DNA of 64,000 bases from Anthonomus grandis grandis. Taxonomy: Eukaryota; Arthropoda; Insecta; Coleoptera; Curculionidae. This document shows, piece after piece, positions 27,101 to 42,100 of the stretch. The translations under genes were made by a program, and so were the position numbers. The stretch spans positions 11,904,001 through 11,968,000 of the forward strand of contig NC_065551.1 in assembly GCF_022605725.1 (NCBI RefSeq), written 5' to 3'. Positions within the stretch are counted from its first letter, which is position 1. Each line of letters begins with the position of its first letter. The notes beneath the pieces are model-generated. The model was given only the letters and a program-made list of their open reading frames with translations. It searched no databases and had not been told where the DNA came from.

Positions 27101-30100
27101 GTTAAATATCACAAGAAGCCTGATTAAATTGTTTAAGAATTAATACCCGTAGATAATTTAAATTTTTACCTGTTCAACATTTAGAAGAAAGAGACTATGA
27201 TGGAAGATTAAACTTTTCAGGGTAATCAACATAAATTTTGATGAAAATATCTTTACTAAGATTATTTGTACTGATGAGTCAATTTTTCACGCACCAACAC
27301 TAATTTTCAATAGCAAAAATATGCATTAGTGGAGTGATAAAAATATGAAAAAGATTTTGAAAGTTATTGTCGCATTGTTGAAAAAGCAGGGAAGACAATC
27401 CGTAAACATATGCTGCGGAATTTATCGACCAAAAATTATGGGAACAATTTTCTTTAAGAAAATTTTGAATTCAACAAGATATTTAGATATGGTAAGGAAT
27501 GAAATACAACCGCTAATAGAAAAAGAAATATCGGTTTACCAACATGATGAATTAATATGGCAACAAGATGGTGCTCCATATCCTAGGACCCACAATATAA
27601 GTAACTTCCTTAGAACATTGAAAGGCTAGAAGTAGCACGCCGTGCAACTATGGGCAGGTTTGTTTGCTTGCAACATCTCTGATGCAATGATGCCACATGC
27701 TTATATAGAAATGGCGAAAATCACTTTATAATATCATAAACATTTTCAGTTGTTTCCGAAGGCACAAAACAATACTACGGCTCTCCTTTAATAAAATATT
27801 AAGCATTTTTTTAAATAAAATATGATAAGATACTCTGTATCGAAGTCAATGTACAACATAACGTTAAATAAATGTAAATAAAGTATATTAAGCCGCGTAC
27901 TCATTGACGAACTGTAACTGCAACTGTTGCAGCAACCAAATTCAGTAATGTGGACGTGTACCGAACAGAGTTTGCGAGCACGCGCAGAACCGCTTGCCGC
28001 GAGCCAAATTTTGTCGGTTTTTAGGACGAACACAAGGGAATTCTCAGTTGGTTCGTGGACGTTGTTTTGCGAGGTTCGCGTGTGCCGTGCAACGCTGCAA
28101 CTAAAAAAGTTTGATTACGTGGGATAAAGAAAACGTTTTGGCCTTAATTGAAAATTATAAAAAGATGCCTGTGATATGGGATCAAAAGCATAAGGATTAT
28201 TATAAAAGGCGAAAATTTGAAAGAAGATGCTTGGGCTGAAATTGGTTCCGTAATAGGCACAACTGCAGATATATGCAAGAAAAAAATAATTACGATATTG
28301 GCGTCGTGGAGAAGAAAAAAAGCCAAAGAAAAAAAAGTCGTGGAACTGGACAAGGTAATTTTTTTACAAGCTTTTATACACTATTTGTACAGCGGCAGCG
28401 TGTCAATTTAAAACTTCCCACCTTGATTGTAGAAAAACGGTTCATTCAATTAATGCATCTATTAAAATAAAAGCAGCACTGGCTATCATTTCTGGTTGCG
28501 ACATGGCGGCTTGAGCTCACGGCGAACAATGCGGATCGAGAGGGTCGCGAGAGCAAAGAACGTGGTTACAGTAGTTCCTTTGATACAGTAACTGTTGCAG
28601 TTACAGTTACAAGTTCGTTAATGAGTACGCGGCTTTAGAGAAAACGGTAATGGCCGCTCGATCGCATTGTTGATGCCACCGATACAAGCACTCTCTACCA
28701 GTGACTCGTCAACAAATATTTACATGATAAATATTTATTAATTATTATAGAGTTTCAGTATAAGTAATATTACAATTTATAAGCTATTTATATTTTTTTT
28801 TTAACGGAATTCATTAGAGGAAGGTGCAAATAAAAAGCATTTTTATGGAAATTAAATATTTTAATATTATAGATTTCTTCAATATATCATGTTTTAATAC
28901 ATAAATTTTCAACATTTTCCAAAAATTTTCTGTTATTGTTATATTAAACAAAACTCAGTTTTACATCACTTACTTTATATCACATAATATATACTTCTAT
29001 GGTAAAGAGTTAAAACTACAAATTCTGAAGGAGTTGCAGGTTCTTTATAGGTTATAAGACTGTTATTATGGGTAATTAGGCTGTACAATTTGTTTTAAGA
29101 CATTTAATTCTGACCTATATAATACCTAATACCAATTATATCATATTAATTTATACTAAAAAACAAAGCTTGTTGCGTTTTCTTATTTTTATTTGTAATA
29201 ACCGTTCCACTTAATTCTGGGTGGCAACGTCGCATATAATGTGTTGCGTCATTATTACGTCTTGACATGCCAGACAAGAAGCATGCAATAAATTAATTAT
29301 TATTTTCTATACCTTTTATAGAATTTTTGTATCTTTGAGTTTAGTAAGAAGTATCTATATATTACCGGTTATCATCATTTTGAACTAGCAATATAAAACT
29401 ACAGGGAAACGGAAAGCTCCAAAGTAATGTGTCAGTAACGTAATCCCAACAAAGCTTTTTTTAAAAATAAAGACTATGTACAATAGATTAGTTTAGACAG
29501 TTTATTAGTAGTAATATACAAACAAGTACTTTTACAAGTCAAATGAAATATGTAGTATGTTGGGCTTTTTCGTAGTATTTTAATAATGACTTGAGACATC
29601 TAATTCGATTTCTTTGGTGCAAATTTGTTTGTTGCAATCTTCGAATTTTAATGTTTTGTTCTTTTTTTCCCCATAATTTGGCAACTAACTTTAGCTTTTG
29701 AAACGGTGGAATCATCAGTGCTCAGGTCCCCAGGATATCATTTTGATTTTACCCTAGAATAATGTACATAAAAATATAGTACATATTACCAACATCGAAA
29801 ATGTGTATTTTTTTTAAATTACATATGAATTTATATAAAAAAAAAACTTACTTTTTGTGTGGTGGTGATATTAATGTTATTAAATTAATATCTTTCTCTA
29901 AGTATATGTCTACATCTAAAAACAAAAATTAAACGAAAAAAAAATAAAAAAGTGTATTATGATATTCCTTATCTATCTATCCTTATTAAAATGTGTGATA
30001 TTATAAAGAATCTTTATAATATCACACATTTTAATGATTAATTGCATTTAATTAAACACACTTAAATTCACTTCTAAATAAGATATATAGAATAAGATGA

Positions 30101-33100
30101 TACATGGCATAAAACTCTTATTTGTACTTAGAGAAGGAATTAAACAATAATTTTTAAATGTGCTATATTCGTGTCTATTTTGAGTGTATTTTTACCTTTT
30201 CCTTAGTGGAGTTAGGGAATGTGTAGCAGTTAAACTAAAATGGCTTAGATGAGAAATAGTAATTGTTGATCTAGACCCCAGGGTTACTGTAGAACTATTA
30301 ATTTCAGATGCAGTTATTGTTGAGGATGAAATGATGAATGATCAGATCTGTAATTATACAAAATTTGGTGTATTAGGAATATTAATCTATTTTAATTATC
30401 CATACTTGTCTATATTAGCTTTACTGTTTGTACTATATACCGTTTTGGAAGCTAAAGAAGTTTTTGCACTCTTCAGGAAAACTACCCCTGCAGATTTGAG
30501 GGTAAATTAACTGAATTATCGGCCGCTATATTTTTAACCAGTGCATCAGAAATCCTAGTAAAAAAGTACTTTTACACACATACCTAATTTAATAAGTATT
30601 AGGTATAAATAAAGCTTATATGATTAAAACTAATACCTTTTGTGACGAAGCTGTTTGTTTTACAACACAGCCCAAGCACAAGTTTTAAAAGGTTGTTTTT
30701 TTGGCTTACATAATGTAGTAAATAAAAGCATTCAAACCTTTATCAATAATTCTAAGGTAAAATATAGTCATACGCTATAAATATACTAAAAAAATATATT
30801 TAAGAAAAACTACCTTTGAGGTAGAGCTGATTTTTTTAATAAAGTCTGGCTACTGATAATATCATCTCCCTCATATAAGATATCACTTCTAAGGATGTGA
30901 TCTGAACAAACAAATATGTTCTTTTTAATCGTGTTGATTTCCATTAATGAAATTCATTGTTCCCTTTGGGCATGGTCATTAGGCAATCTATAATAAGTAT
31001 TTTATATTTAATAAATGTACATAGGTATTATGCCTTTTTTCTGTCAAAACAACAAAAAAAAACTTAAATTCCTGTAATAAAACCATGGACAAAACTCTGG
31101 TTTTATATTTTTTATAGTCTATTAATGATAAATATTGAATTAATGTAAATTGATGAATATTTTCAAAATAAAAAATTTTAAAAAAAATATTTTTGTATTT
31201 TACGCACACTTTCACATTCAAGTTTTTGTTAGGTTTATTTCTATAAGATCCCCTATTCTACGTTTATGATGATGGTAGCCCCATAATATGATCTTATGAC
31301 AGTATCTGTACTTACTTGTGAAAAGGTCGGCTTGAATCGCCTTTTTATCATGATGCGGCACAAATTACACAAGTTTTTGCCATCCTAGCAATTTAAAAAA
31401 AAAAACACTAAAATATGACCCTTTTCCTTTTTAAACCAAAAATGAAAAAAATACACAAATCCCGAATATAAACAAAAAGCCGGTTGACAGATGACACTAC
31501 GCGTATGGCTCGGGCGCTTAAGCTTAGGGTGTTGTCGCTTCACATTTTTTAAAAGCAGTCTTAGGAATAAGAATGTTCATAATTTTTTTTTTGCTTAAGG
31601 ATAATATATTTATTCTTAAAATAGGTTAGTTGTAGTATTTATACTTTTTATTTTAAATTTTCCTGTAAAATACAACGCAAATAAGTTAAATTAACGTTAT
31701 AATGGTTGATAATATAAGTATAGCTAAAAATTTCCTCCATGGGAAATTTGTGTCGACTTGACAACAGACAATCGGCAAATATGTATATGTAAACAAAACA
31801 CCTCTCTTGCCTCTGTGCACATCTTGGACTCAAACAAAGTTGTTGTTCTAAGTTGTTGTTTAAACAATGTTCTAAGGTAAAACAATAATACAACCAACAG
31901 TACAACCGTTGGACAGGACAAAATGAAACAATCCCTTGGTCAGTCTGAAGTCCAGATCTTATTCCGTTAGATTTGTTCCTGTGGGGAACATTAAAGGAAA
32001 CTGTATACAAGCAAAGGCTTACTACGGTAAATGAAGGGCAAAGAAGTATTAGAGAGGCTGTAGCCTACTTAAATCAAACAGATGTTGTATCCAATGCAGA
32101 ACATTTAGAAGTTGTTTATACTACTTGTATTATTCAAAATGAAGGGCATATTGAAAACTTACTTTATACTTTACTTAGCGTTATGTTGCTATTTTTTTAA
32201 GGCTGTTATGATTTACAATTATAATAAATTTATGTGACACAAGTGGTTTAAATATTATTCTGTAGCTATGGATACGACAAGCGCGGATATTAATTATTTT
32301 ATTTCACATCCTACTACGGTGAAATACTAAATTAGCAAAATTTGTTAATTACCAGCATTATAAAACACTGTATGTTCAGGACATCAATTTGCTGAAAAAA
32401 ATACAAAACCTTAATTTCTATCTAAACTACACAAAATTCGGATAGAAAAAGTTCTTATGACAGTTATCTTTATTCCTCAAATAATTTAAAAAATCGCTTA
32501 AAACGAAAACTGTAATCTTAGAACATTGAAAGGCCTTTCAATAAAAAAATAAATTATAAAGTCTGTAATAATTTTTTTTGTAGACCCTGTAGATTCTGAG
32601 AAAAGGTATAGGCTCCTAATGAAATGGCCGCCCTACATTACATAAATGCGCATTTTTTTATGTTTTCCGTCACGTGCGCTTTTGAATAATAAACTTACAT
32701 ATAATATCATTTGTTTGGCTTAAACTGCAAAGAAGATATTAAACGTTTTTTTTACTTTTTTCGTTCATAATAAACTAAACAAATTTTTATTTTGCTGATA
32801 ATTTTGCCAAATTATAAATTAAATGCCTAATAAATGTCAGATTTACACTATGCACTAGTGAGTGGTAGTCCTAGAGAGTGTTTTCAATTTCAGATTCGTT
32901 GAGAGCATACCTGAAGAGTGCCAAGAGGGCTCCTTTTATAGAGCAATTCTAGCCATACATAAAGAGCAATACAAAAATGCCCAAGAATTTATAAATATTG
33001 CTAGGGATATGATAGATACGGAGCTGACAGCTATGGCTGGAGAAAGTTACCAAAGAGCATACGGAGCTATGGTACAAGTACAAATGTTAAGCGAGTTAGA

Positions 33101-36100
33101 AGAGGTAAGTATATACAATCTTAAATAGGAGGGGTCAGGTGATATCTTAAAGGTAATTGAATTCTCTTTTCAATGATTCTTTTTTTTTAATTGTATGCAG
33201 CCATTTCTGAGAAAATAGAAAAAAAGAATAAGTAAAAAAACAAATTAAACGAACCAATAAAATTTAAAATAAATTATATTTGGGTAAAATTTTACCAGCA
33301 CCAAGATTTAAAGTCCCCTTGGAGTCGGCATAACGTAGGTCCTACATTTTAATAATAACAATAAGTAATTAAGGAGACTTACTAATAATTGGAGGTGTAA
33401 GCAAAATCGAATAAAAAATAATTCGACTAATCTAAAATCGAGTTTTTGCCTTAGATTTTTCTAAGCAACGAAAAGTAATCAACCACGAGAACGAATTAGA
33501 CCAACAAGTCGAAATAAAATAATTGATTTATTTCTATTACTTATTCTTCGGAATTTATCGGGCTTAATCGCTAATATTTTTTGGCATTCTGAAGGTCTCT
33601 CATTTAAGAAATACTTTTTTTTTTAATTGAAGTTGCCTTTTTTTACATATTTTATATGTTATTTTAAACAGCGAATTTTTAGAGCCGTAATTTTTATAAA
33701 AGACAAAAAACATGAAACGTTTTTTTATCGAAAATTATATTTTATGAAAGAGCATCATTAATTTATGCAATTAAAAAATTGATTATGAAGCTGCAGTGAG
33801 TTTAAATTTGGCTATATTGATTTTTTTTAGTTGTGCTTTAGAGGGCGTATGTACCCTAGGTTTTGCCAATAGTTTAATTGCAACGATATAAAAATAGATA
33901 AAGGAGACAGTAAAGTTAAAAGCATATAGCCTGTTCTATATTATATCTCCTTCCAATAAATATAGTTCTTTGAAAAAACTTGCTGGATAATCACGTTAGT
34001 GATGCAAAAATATGGCTAAAAATGTGTTAATATATGCTTTCTGAAACTAGCCGCTTTTCCGACGTCTAATCCGCTCTCGTGATTGGTCACTTTTAGCATC
34101 TTAAAAAAGTACTTAAAAAAAACCTCACATCAGAATGAGTTGAAAATTGGTCAAAGTGTTTCTTATTCGATTCCGCTTAGATTTACTATTTTGTTTGGCG
34201 ATCCGTTATAATTTACATTTTGTGATTTGCTATTATTGGCTTCCCTCGTCAGCTGTTCAGGCTGGCTTGCATCTTGGTCGGGCGTTTTCACGTCGTTGCC
34301 AGTTTTACCGATGGTATTTTATTTACATTTTATTAAATTTTAAGATAACCAGATCGAATATCACAAAACAAAATAGTGAATCTGTGCGGAATCGAATAAG
34401 AAACACTTTGACCAATTTTCAACTCATTCTGATATGAGGTTTTTTTTTTAAGTACTTTTCTAAGATGCTAAGAGTGACCAATCACGAGAGCGGATTAGAT
34501 GTCGGAAAAGCGGCAAATGAGCAGGACTACGACGCCTTATTAAGTTACATCCGAGCACTTTAGAAAATATGAAAGAGCATAGCATTTGTAAAGTATTACT
34601 TTACAAATGCTATCTAAACTCCCTGTAAATTTTGAAAAGAGGGTGCGTTGATGTTGCAGGTAGATTGCATGCTGTAATCAATTATAATCGCGTGTTTAAT
34701 TTAACATATCATACCTCAAAAGCCATAACTATTTAAACCTAAACTTAATTACCCGCCATAAATGAATAATAAATAGTTACTTTTAATTTTTTAATAATCA
34801 TCCTTAAATAAATAATCATTCCTCCGAGAATGTTGAGACGAAAGTATCCGAAATAAATTATGTAAAACGAATACATTAAATTACTTTAAATAATGATAAA
34901 TACACAATTATTTTACTTGATCGCTAATTTTTATTTTTCATTTATTGTATAAATTACAAGAAATATTTTTGTCACTAGCTTTACGATTTTACCTGAATCT
35001 CTAAAAAATGTAATTAAAATCTGTACGCTCTAAAACTAAATTGGAACTTTTTCGTTGTTGTGCTGTTTTTTTGTCGTTGGTTACTGCATTGATTGAAAGA
35101 TTTATCTAAAAAATAAAACCTCATCTTTAAGTACTTGCTGAACTCTTTGCAATGATCTTTGCATCCAACGATTGGCAATTCTGTGAAATTATTCAATTTT
35201 TGCATTATTTGCAAAATTTGTATTTTAACGAGTTTTTTTATGTATCTGATGATTAGATAATTGATTGAAATGCAATAAGTTGTCTTTAAATATACCGTTA
35301 GCAATTCAAAATTTCTAATAGGTGAATTATTTCTAAGGTAATGCAATATAAATTAGTTCCGGAACGCAGAGAGTCCTTGAAGCAGATGTGGTGGCAGAGG
35401 TTGCAAGCTGGCCAAAGGCTTGTCGAAGACTGGCAGAAAATAATACAAGTTCATTCATTGGTCTTGGAACCTCAGGAAGATGTCAGGACTTGGCTAAAAT
35501 ATGCATCCCTATGTAGAAAAAATGGATCTTTGGTAAGAAAATGTTTATCAATTCTCTTCTTTCAATATATATAAATAATTATTATGCATAATATTGTAGA
35601 CTCGTAAAGATGAATTAGATATATATGGGAATATTGGCTAGAAACAAATAATTTCTTTTAGCATTATACCAATTTATTTACAAAACAGCACCTCTGGTCA
35701 CTAACAATAATAATTTTATTTTTAATGTAACATGTACACTACGGCTAATTTAATTTATCCATTTAGTGTTTTCAAATAGAATAAATATGAAAAATTATTT
35801 CAGAAATTATCGCATAAAACCCTCGTAAAGCTACTTGGATATGATCCGGAGTTAAGTCCTGAAAAACCTCTTCCAATTTCTCAACCACAAGTGACTTTCG
35901 CTTACTGTAAACATTTGTGGCAAATGGATCAAAGACAGAGAGCCTATGACCAATTACAGACATTTTTAACTAATTACGTTCAGATGGAGGGAGTAGATAC
36001 TAGTTTTGAGGAAAGACAAAGACTGTTAGCTAGGTATTTTAAATCTAACAAACGTTCAAATTTCAATATAATTTTACAATGCTTTTTTAAAGGTGTTATC

Positions 36101-39100
36101 TAAAATTAGGAACTTGGCAAGAAAACCTGGAAGGCATCAACGCGACAACGATCCGGTCTGTGCTTAAATGCTACGAAAAAGCAACAGAATTCGACAAGGA
36201 TTGGTACAAAGCGTGGCATTCTTGGGCATATATCAACTTTGAAACTGTTCTATTTTATAAGAACAAGCAAGAAAAGGCAAATGAGAATGGCCAACAGATT
36301 AGCCGAGCCGAAGAGATCGATATCAATGAGCACACAGTATTGGCCGTAAGAGGATTTTTCAAGTAAGTTGATTTCGAAAATAAAAGGTTCTGTTATCAGA
36401 AATATAAGTTGAAATAATTTATTTTACAATAAATCGTGAAAATAGAGGTCCAGTCTTGAATATTAAGAGTTTTTTAAAGTCGAAATATAAGTACTATAAT
36501 TTTAACAGAAACAAATTTGATTACTTCATACTATGAATCACAAACTCTCGACCTTTTTCTTGACCATTCCTCAAAATATTTTAATGTCATCCTATCAATT
36601 TTTAGATCTATATACTTATCAAAAGGCAGTTCACTACAAGACACTCTCCGTCTTCTAACTCTTTGGTTTGACCATGGCTTATCCTCGCAAGTGTCTGAGG
36701 CAATATCAGACGGCATTCGATATGTGGATAAAAATACATGGCTGCAAGTTATTCCGCAATTAATCGCGAGGATAGATACGAACAGAATATTGGTGGCAAA
36801 GAATATTCATCATTTATTAGTTGATATTGGGAAAATACATCCACAGGTAAGAAAGGTTCTTATTGATTTAATGGAACAAAAATTGCTTTGAATGGTATGT
36901 AATATTAGGAAAACAACAAGCCCATGTTATAACTAGTTTAGAAGTCTAATAAAATATATATTGTCATTATTAATTGTTAATTTTGCACGGTAATCCTCAT
37001 TCATTTGATCATTTTCGTTCAATGAGATGCTGTTTTTTGGAGCAGTAAATTCAAGCCTCCCAAACTAGGAAAAAAGTGCTAAATTTGAGATTAATAAAGT
37101 AGTATTACTTATTCTTTTTCAATGTCATATCATATCTTAACATTTTTATTATTTTTGACATAAAGTATACAGGATGGGCAAATAAGCGGCTGTATGTCAG
37201 GACCTGTAGAAAAACCATGAGAAAATTCTGGAAATTGTTTTCTTGTTCCGTGTTTCACCGCTAGAGGGCGTAACTAAAAATTAAATAAGGAATACTTCTT
37301 TTTTTCCGAAAACAAGTTTTCAGCAAGTTTCAACCAGTTTCGCTAACTTTTTTAAATTCAGGATAAAAAATTAATCAAAGATAATCTGATATTACCTCGA
37401 ACCGTTTCGAAAATAATATTACAAAGCTTCAGGAGCTTCCACTTTACAAGGCTGCAGCTTTTTACCATTTAATTCCCTATGTATATGTTACCGCTAATAT
37501 CCAAAATCCGCTAATATGCATAATAACTACACATATTGGAAATTATGCGTAAATACTAAAACCGTCGGTGACTATGCAAAATAACGGCGCATATCAGAAA
37601 TTATCGATAACTACTAAAATCATCAGTAATTATGCAAAGTATCGCCATATTTTTAGTAAATATTGATAATAACCCCGTCACAGCTAAAGTCAAGGGAGTG
37701 TCGAACGGGCAAACGCTGATATTGAGACAATGATAGCTACCTGGATGTCCGACAATAAAATTAGAGGTCGAAAGGTTTATCTACGATGCAATTTATGAAA
37801 AATAGGTCTTTCCATGTTGGAGTGAAAATGTCGCCATATAAAGCTTTATTTGGCTGTGAACCGAGAGTTGGCCTTGCAACTGAAAATCTACCCGCAGAAA
37901 GTATTCAAGAAATTGTTACTGAGGAGTATTTGGATGCTCTTTTGCAAAGTTATGACTATGAGATAGATATACAGGAAATAGATAATAACCAAAAATAGCC
38001 TAAAGAATATTCCCCGAGTACTAGAGAATCAAAATACAAAAATTTTAGAAATAAGAAGTGAAGCATCACAAAAATCTTCAACAGCAAGCACTTAAAATGC
38101 TTAAGACATCCAATTCAAAATATTCACAATGTTTAGAAGGTATTAATGTAACTGTTCCTATTCCGGATGTCGACCGTACTCGTCGATCTTTCCGCAATGT
38201 AATTGCTGTTGTGATGGAAGTAGATGAAGATAATGGAAATTATTAATTTGGAACAAAGGATGGGATATTACAGCAAATATATGTGCGCTCGCACTTTGAA
38301 CCTTAGACTTACTCTTCCGTTAGAAAAGCAGCTGCAATTGCTTCTGGTACTAATCAAGGTGATCAACGACGCAATTGCACACAATTTTGCCGAAATAGTA
38401 CCTGCCGCTGTAAAAAAAATCTATTATGCAATAGTAAGTGCCATCAAAGCTCTATTTGTTCTTATAAATAAATACTATTTTTATTATCATTTTTATGTAG
38501 TCGTTTGAAATGTTACTGTTATGTTTTTGTTCTGTTTTGATTTCTATATCTATGCATAGCATACATGTATTTATGTTATGCCAGCCATTCATGTTCCAAA
38601 TTCCTTCTTCTTTATATCTACAAACCTAAACGAACTCGAGGATATTTTGCATACTGAAAAAAATAGAAATTCAACTGGAGAAGACACGTTCAGCTAAGAT
38701 TTTTCTCAACCTTCCAGAAGCGGCGCTAAAGGCACTAGTTGACGCAATTAACCTTTCTTGGAGCAAGGGGATATTTCCATCTTGCCTAAAATCAGCTAAA
38801 GTTATCCCAATTCACAAGGGTGGAGCTCTTGATAATCCTTCCAACTTTCGTCCCACCTCTCTCTTGTCTACGCTATCAAAGGTAATCGAAAAACTGGTTA
38901 AAAATCGAATAATGTCCGTTTTAAAGTCCAAAAACATCCTCACCAGACTTCAATTTGGCTTCCATAAAAATACCAGGACCAATGATGCCATGTTTAATTT
39001 TTTTCATGAGCTTTACTCCCAGATAAATGCTGGTGGAGTTTCGGCGGCAGTTTTTTGTGATTTGTCGAAGGCTTTTGATTGTGTCTGCCACAGGATTCTG

Positions 39101-42100
39101 CTGCGGAAGCTTCATCATTATGGTTTTTGGGGGAGTTTCATCTTCTTGGTTTGCTTCCTATCTGCAAGATCGGCAACAACGAGTGCTTGTAGGATCTAAG
39201 TACTCTGATTACCATCCTATCACACACAGACACAGATACTCTGCAAACTACATTAGCAACTGATCTTCAGGCAGTAAATCTCTGGTTTGAATCAAACTTG
39301 CTGTCACTAAATCCTCAAAAAACCAAATTATTGTGTTTTAAGTGTGCTCTAGACCACGTGCCTTTTTCTAATTCAGTAGTTCAGCAGTTTGATAATACAA
39401 AATTTTTGGGTATATTCATTGACAGAGAATTCAGATTTGAAGAGCTTATCCTCGGTACTTGCAAAAATATGTCTGCAAGTTGTTTTGCAGTCAGAGCGGC
39501 TACCCTGGAGCTTGGCATGGAGTTTGGAAGATCTGTATATTTTTCATTAATTGAATCCCACCTTAGGTATGCCATTTGCTTCTGGGGTAATGCAGCTGGC
39601 CACCTTCTACAAATGCTGCTTGTTTTACCGAAGCGTACTGTACGTTACATCTGTGGGGCTAAATCAAGAGATTCCTGTCGCCCATAATTTGTTAGGCTGG
39701 GCATACACACTGTCTTCTCCCCCTACATTCAGGAAGTGGCCTGCTTACTTTTTGCAAATCGCTTTAAATTTATAACCCCAAATCCAAGATACTTAACGCG
39801 TCAAGTGAGCGATCTAAATCTTCCAATCCCCTCCTCCACATTAACTAAAAAATCTATTTTCTACGAGGGAATCAAAATTTTCAATCGTTTACCAGGTGGA
39901 ATCAGGGAGGCAACATGTATTGACACAATTTTTAACGTAAATTGAAAATACTTTTGACCGAAAAATGTTACTATTCACTGGATGAATACTACGTCGACAC
40001 ATTCTAATTTTCCCTAAGTGTAAGTTTACAGTATTTGAATTTCATTTGATTTGTTTGTATGGTTTGAATTCTTTGCTGTCTTATACTTGAGGGGATAATT
40101 ATGGAATTTAATTTACTTTTTATGTATTTTTTTTCTGCTGTTCTTATGTATTGTTTTCTGATGTTTGTTTTAGAACTCGAGTGTGTATGGCGTGTAGTGG
40201 TTAAGTTTAGTGGTAGTAATTTAAGGTAGCTTTGTTTAGAACAATTTTTCTTTGTTAATAACAATAAAGCATGTTTTTTTTATGTAGAACTATATATTGA
40301 ATGTTATGTAATATATAATGTTATATATACTTACTTATATTATATTTCTATTTTATCGTAACTTAGTTAATGACATTACATGATATTATGCTTAATCACT
40401 AAACATAAGATAGTTATTGATAGTTTCAGTATCTACGCATGATTTCAAATTTGGACAGTGAATATGCATAGTATTATTAGCGGATTTTGGATATTAGCGG
40501 TAACATATATATAAACTTTTTATTTTTATCCCTAAAAACTACTGGTAAAGTATTGCATACCATTCTCGGGTAACCAAATTGTGCTTAAACAGGGTGTGTA
40601 TAAGCACAGTTTCAGCAGGTTCCAAAGATCCGTAAAGTTAACTTATTTTTTCTTTACTAAAATTCGAAAATAAATTGTCCGTTTTTCTCCACTAAATAAT
40701 AGTTGTGGGTCAAATTATGTAGCCAACTAACTTAATCTAAATTTAGTACTTTTAAAATATTGAAAGACTAGAATTAGCATTGCCGTAGAACTATGGAAAG
40801 TGTGTTTGCTTGCAACATCTCTGATGTAATGATGCCAAATGCTTTTGTAGAAATAACAGAAAAAACACGTTATAATATATATACAGAGGCATATATTATC
40901 CTAATCTTCTATCTTGTATTTCGAAAGCTTCCTTGCATATTTACCCGCGTGTAAGTACGTTCCAGTTTTGCATCAACAGATGTGTAGGCCCGTTTAGGAT
41001 TAATTCAGGATGTAATTCTAGCATATTCAGGACTATAAAAACATTATTTTAAATAATAATCTAAGACTCCTGTCACCACCATTTACTATACAGGGTGACC
41101 CATAACGAAATGTCAATACTTAGGACTCAAAAATAAACATAAAAATGTATACAAATATGGCTCCGCAATCGTAGGTCTTCGTTTCTGAAATACAGGGTAT
41201 TAAAGTTCTAAAAGTTGAAAAGTTAACCTGGGGATTTTAAAATTACATAATTTAAAACTTTCTGCACATTTGCGTTTGCTACCAACACGAGTTATAATAA
41301 ATAAGCTCAAATTTTAATACTGTCAAATTCTGTTCAACATGTATTATCATTTAAGAAACATTAGATATAAGTACTTAAGACTGCAAAATTCATATATCGT
41401 AAATATATTCGGCTATGGCTTCTGCAATGGGGTCTCAATTCAAGCAGTCCCAGACTAGCAGCGCGGTGTCGGGTAGAAGAGTTTTTCAACAAGTTAAGCA
41501 ATCGTTTGTTGGGAGAAATCTTCACGTCAATTGTTTACATAATGTCATTTAATTTACATAATCCATTATTTGCAGGAGGATGATTTTGAGTTCAGAATGC
41601 AGTTCTGTAATTGGATTAATAAATATCGAAGGTTGTATAGGTATGTTTTATTCACTGATGAAGTGCAGTTCACGCGTAATGGTAATAAATCTATCTAAAA
41701 AATAATAAATCTTCACATGAACACCGGAGGGATTATGTAAACCGTCACAATACAGTAGAAAATAATTTTCAACATAAATTTAGCATTAATATGTGGTGTG
41801 AAATGTTAAATGGTAATTTAATTTACTCTTTTATAAGCTACGGTAGTCTTAAAGGAGAAAAATATTTAGACTTTCTTGAAAATCATTTGGGAATATAATA
41901 TAAGACGAAATATTTATTTTCAGCATAATGAACCCCCTGTACATAGTTTACGTGTAAGAGATTTTCCAAACCAATGGATTGGTTATTTGTGGTCTGTATA
42001 ATTGGCTACCTAGATTGCCAGACTTTAATCCTTCGGATTATCGTCTTTGGGAGGTGGTTCAAATCACTGGTATATTCCTATAATATTATATGAATGAAAG

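Larger units (their letters stand above)
33105..35337. other. TOR intron 17
   Basis: 2.2-kb intron holding a fold-back element (34050-34514) and a perfect hairpin (34579-34613). Nothing else was recognised. Confidence 0.45.

Noticed and set aside
34147..34437. 96-codon frame inside the fold-back element
   Set aside because: It runs across both inverted arms, as expected from a hairpin element rather than a gene.
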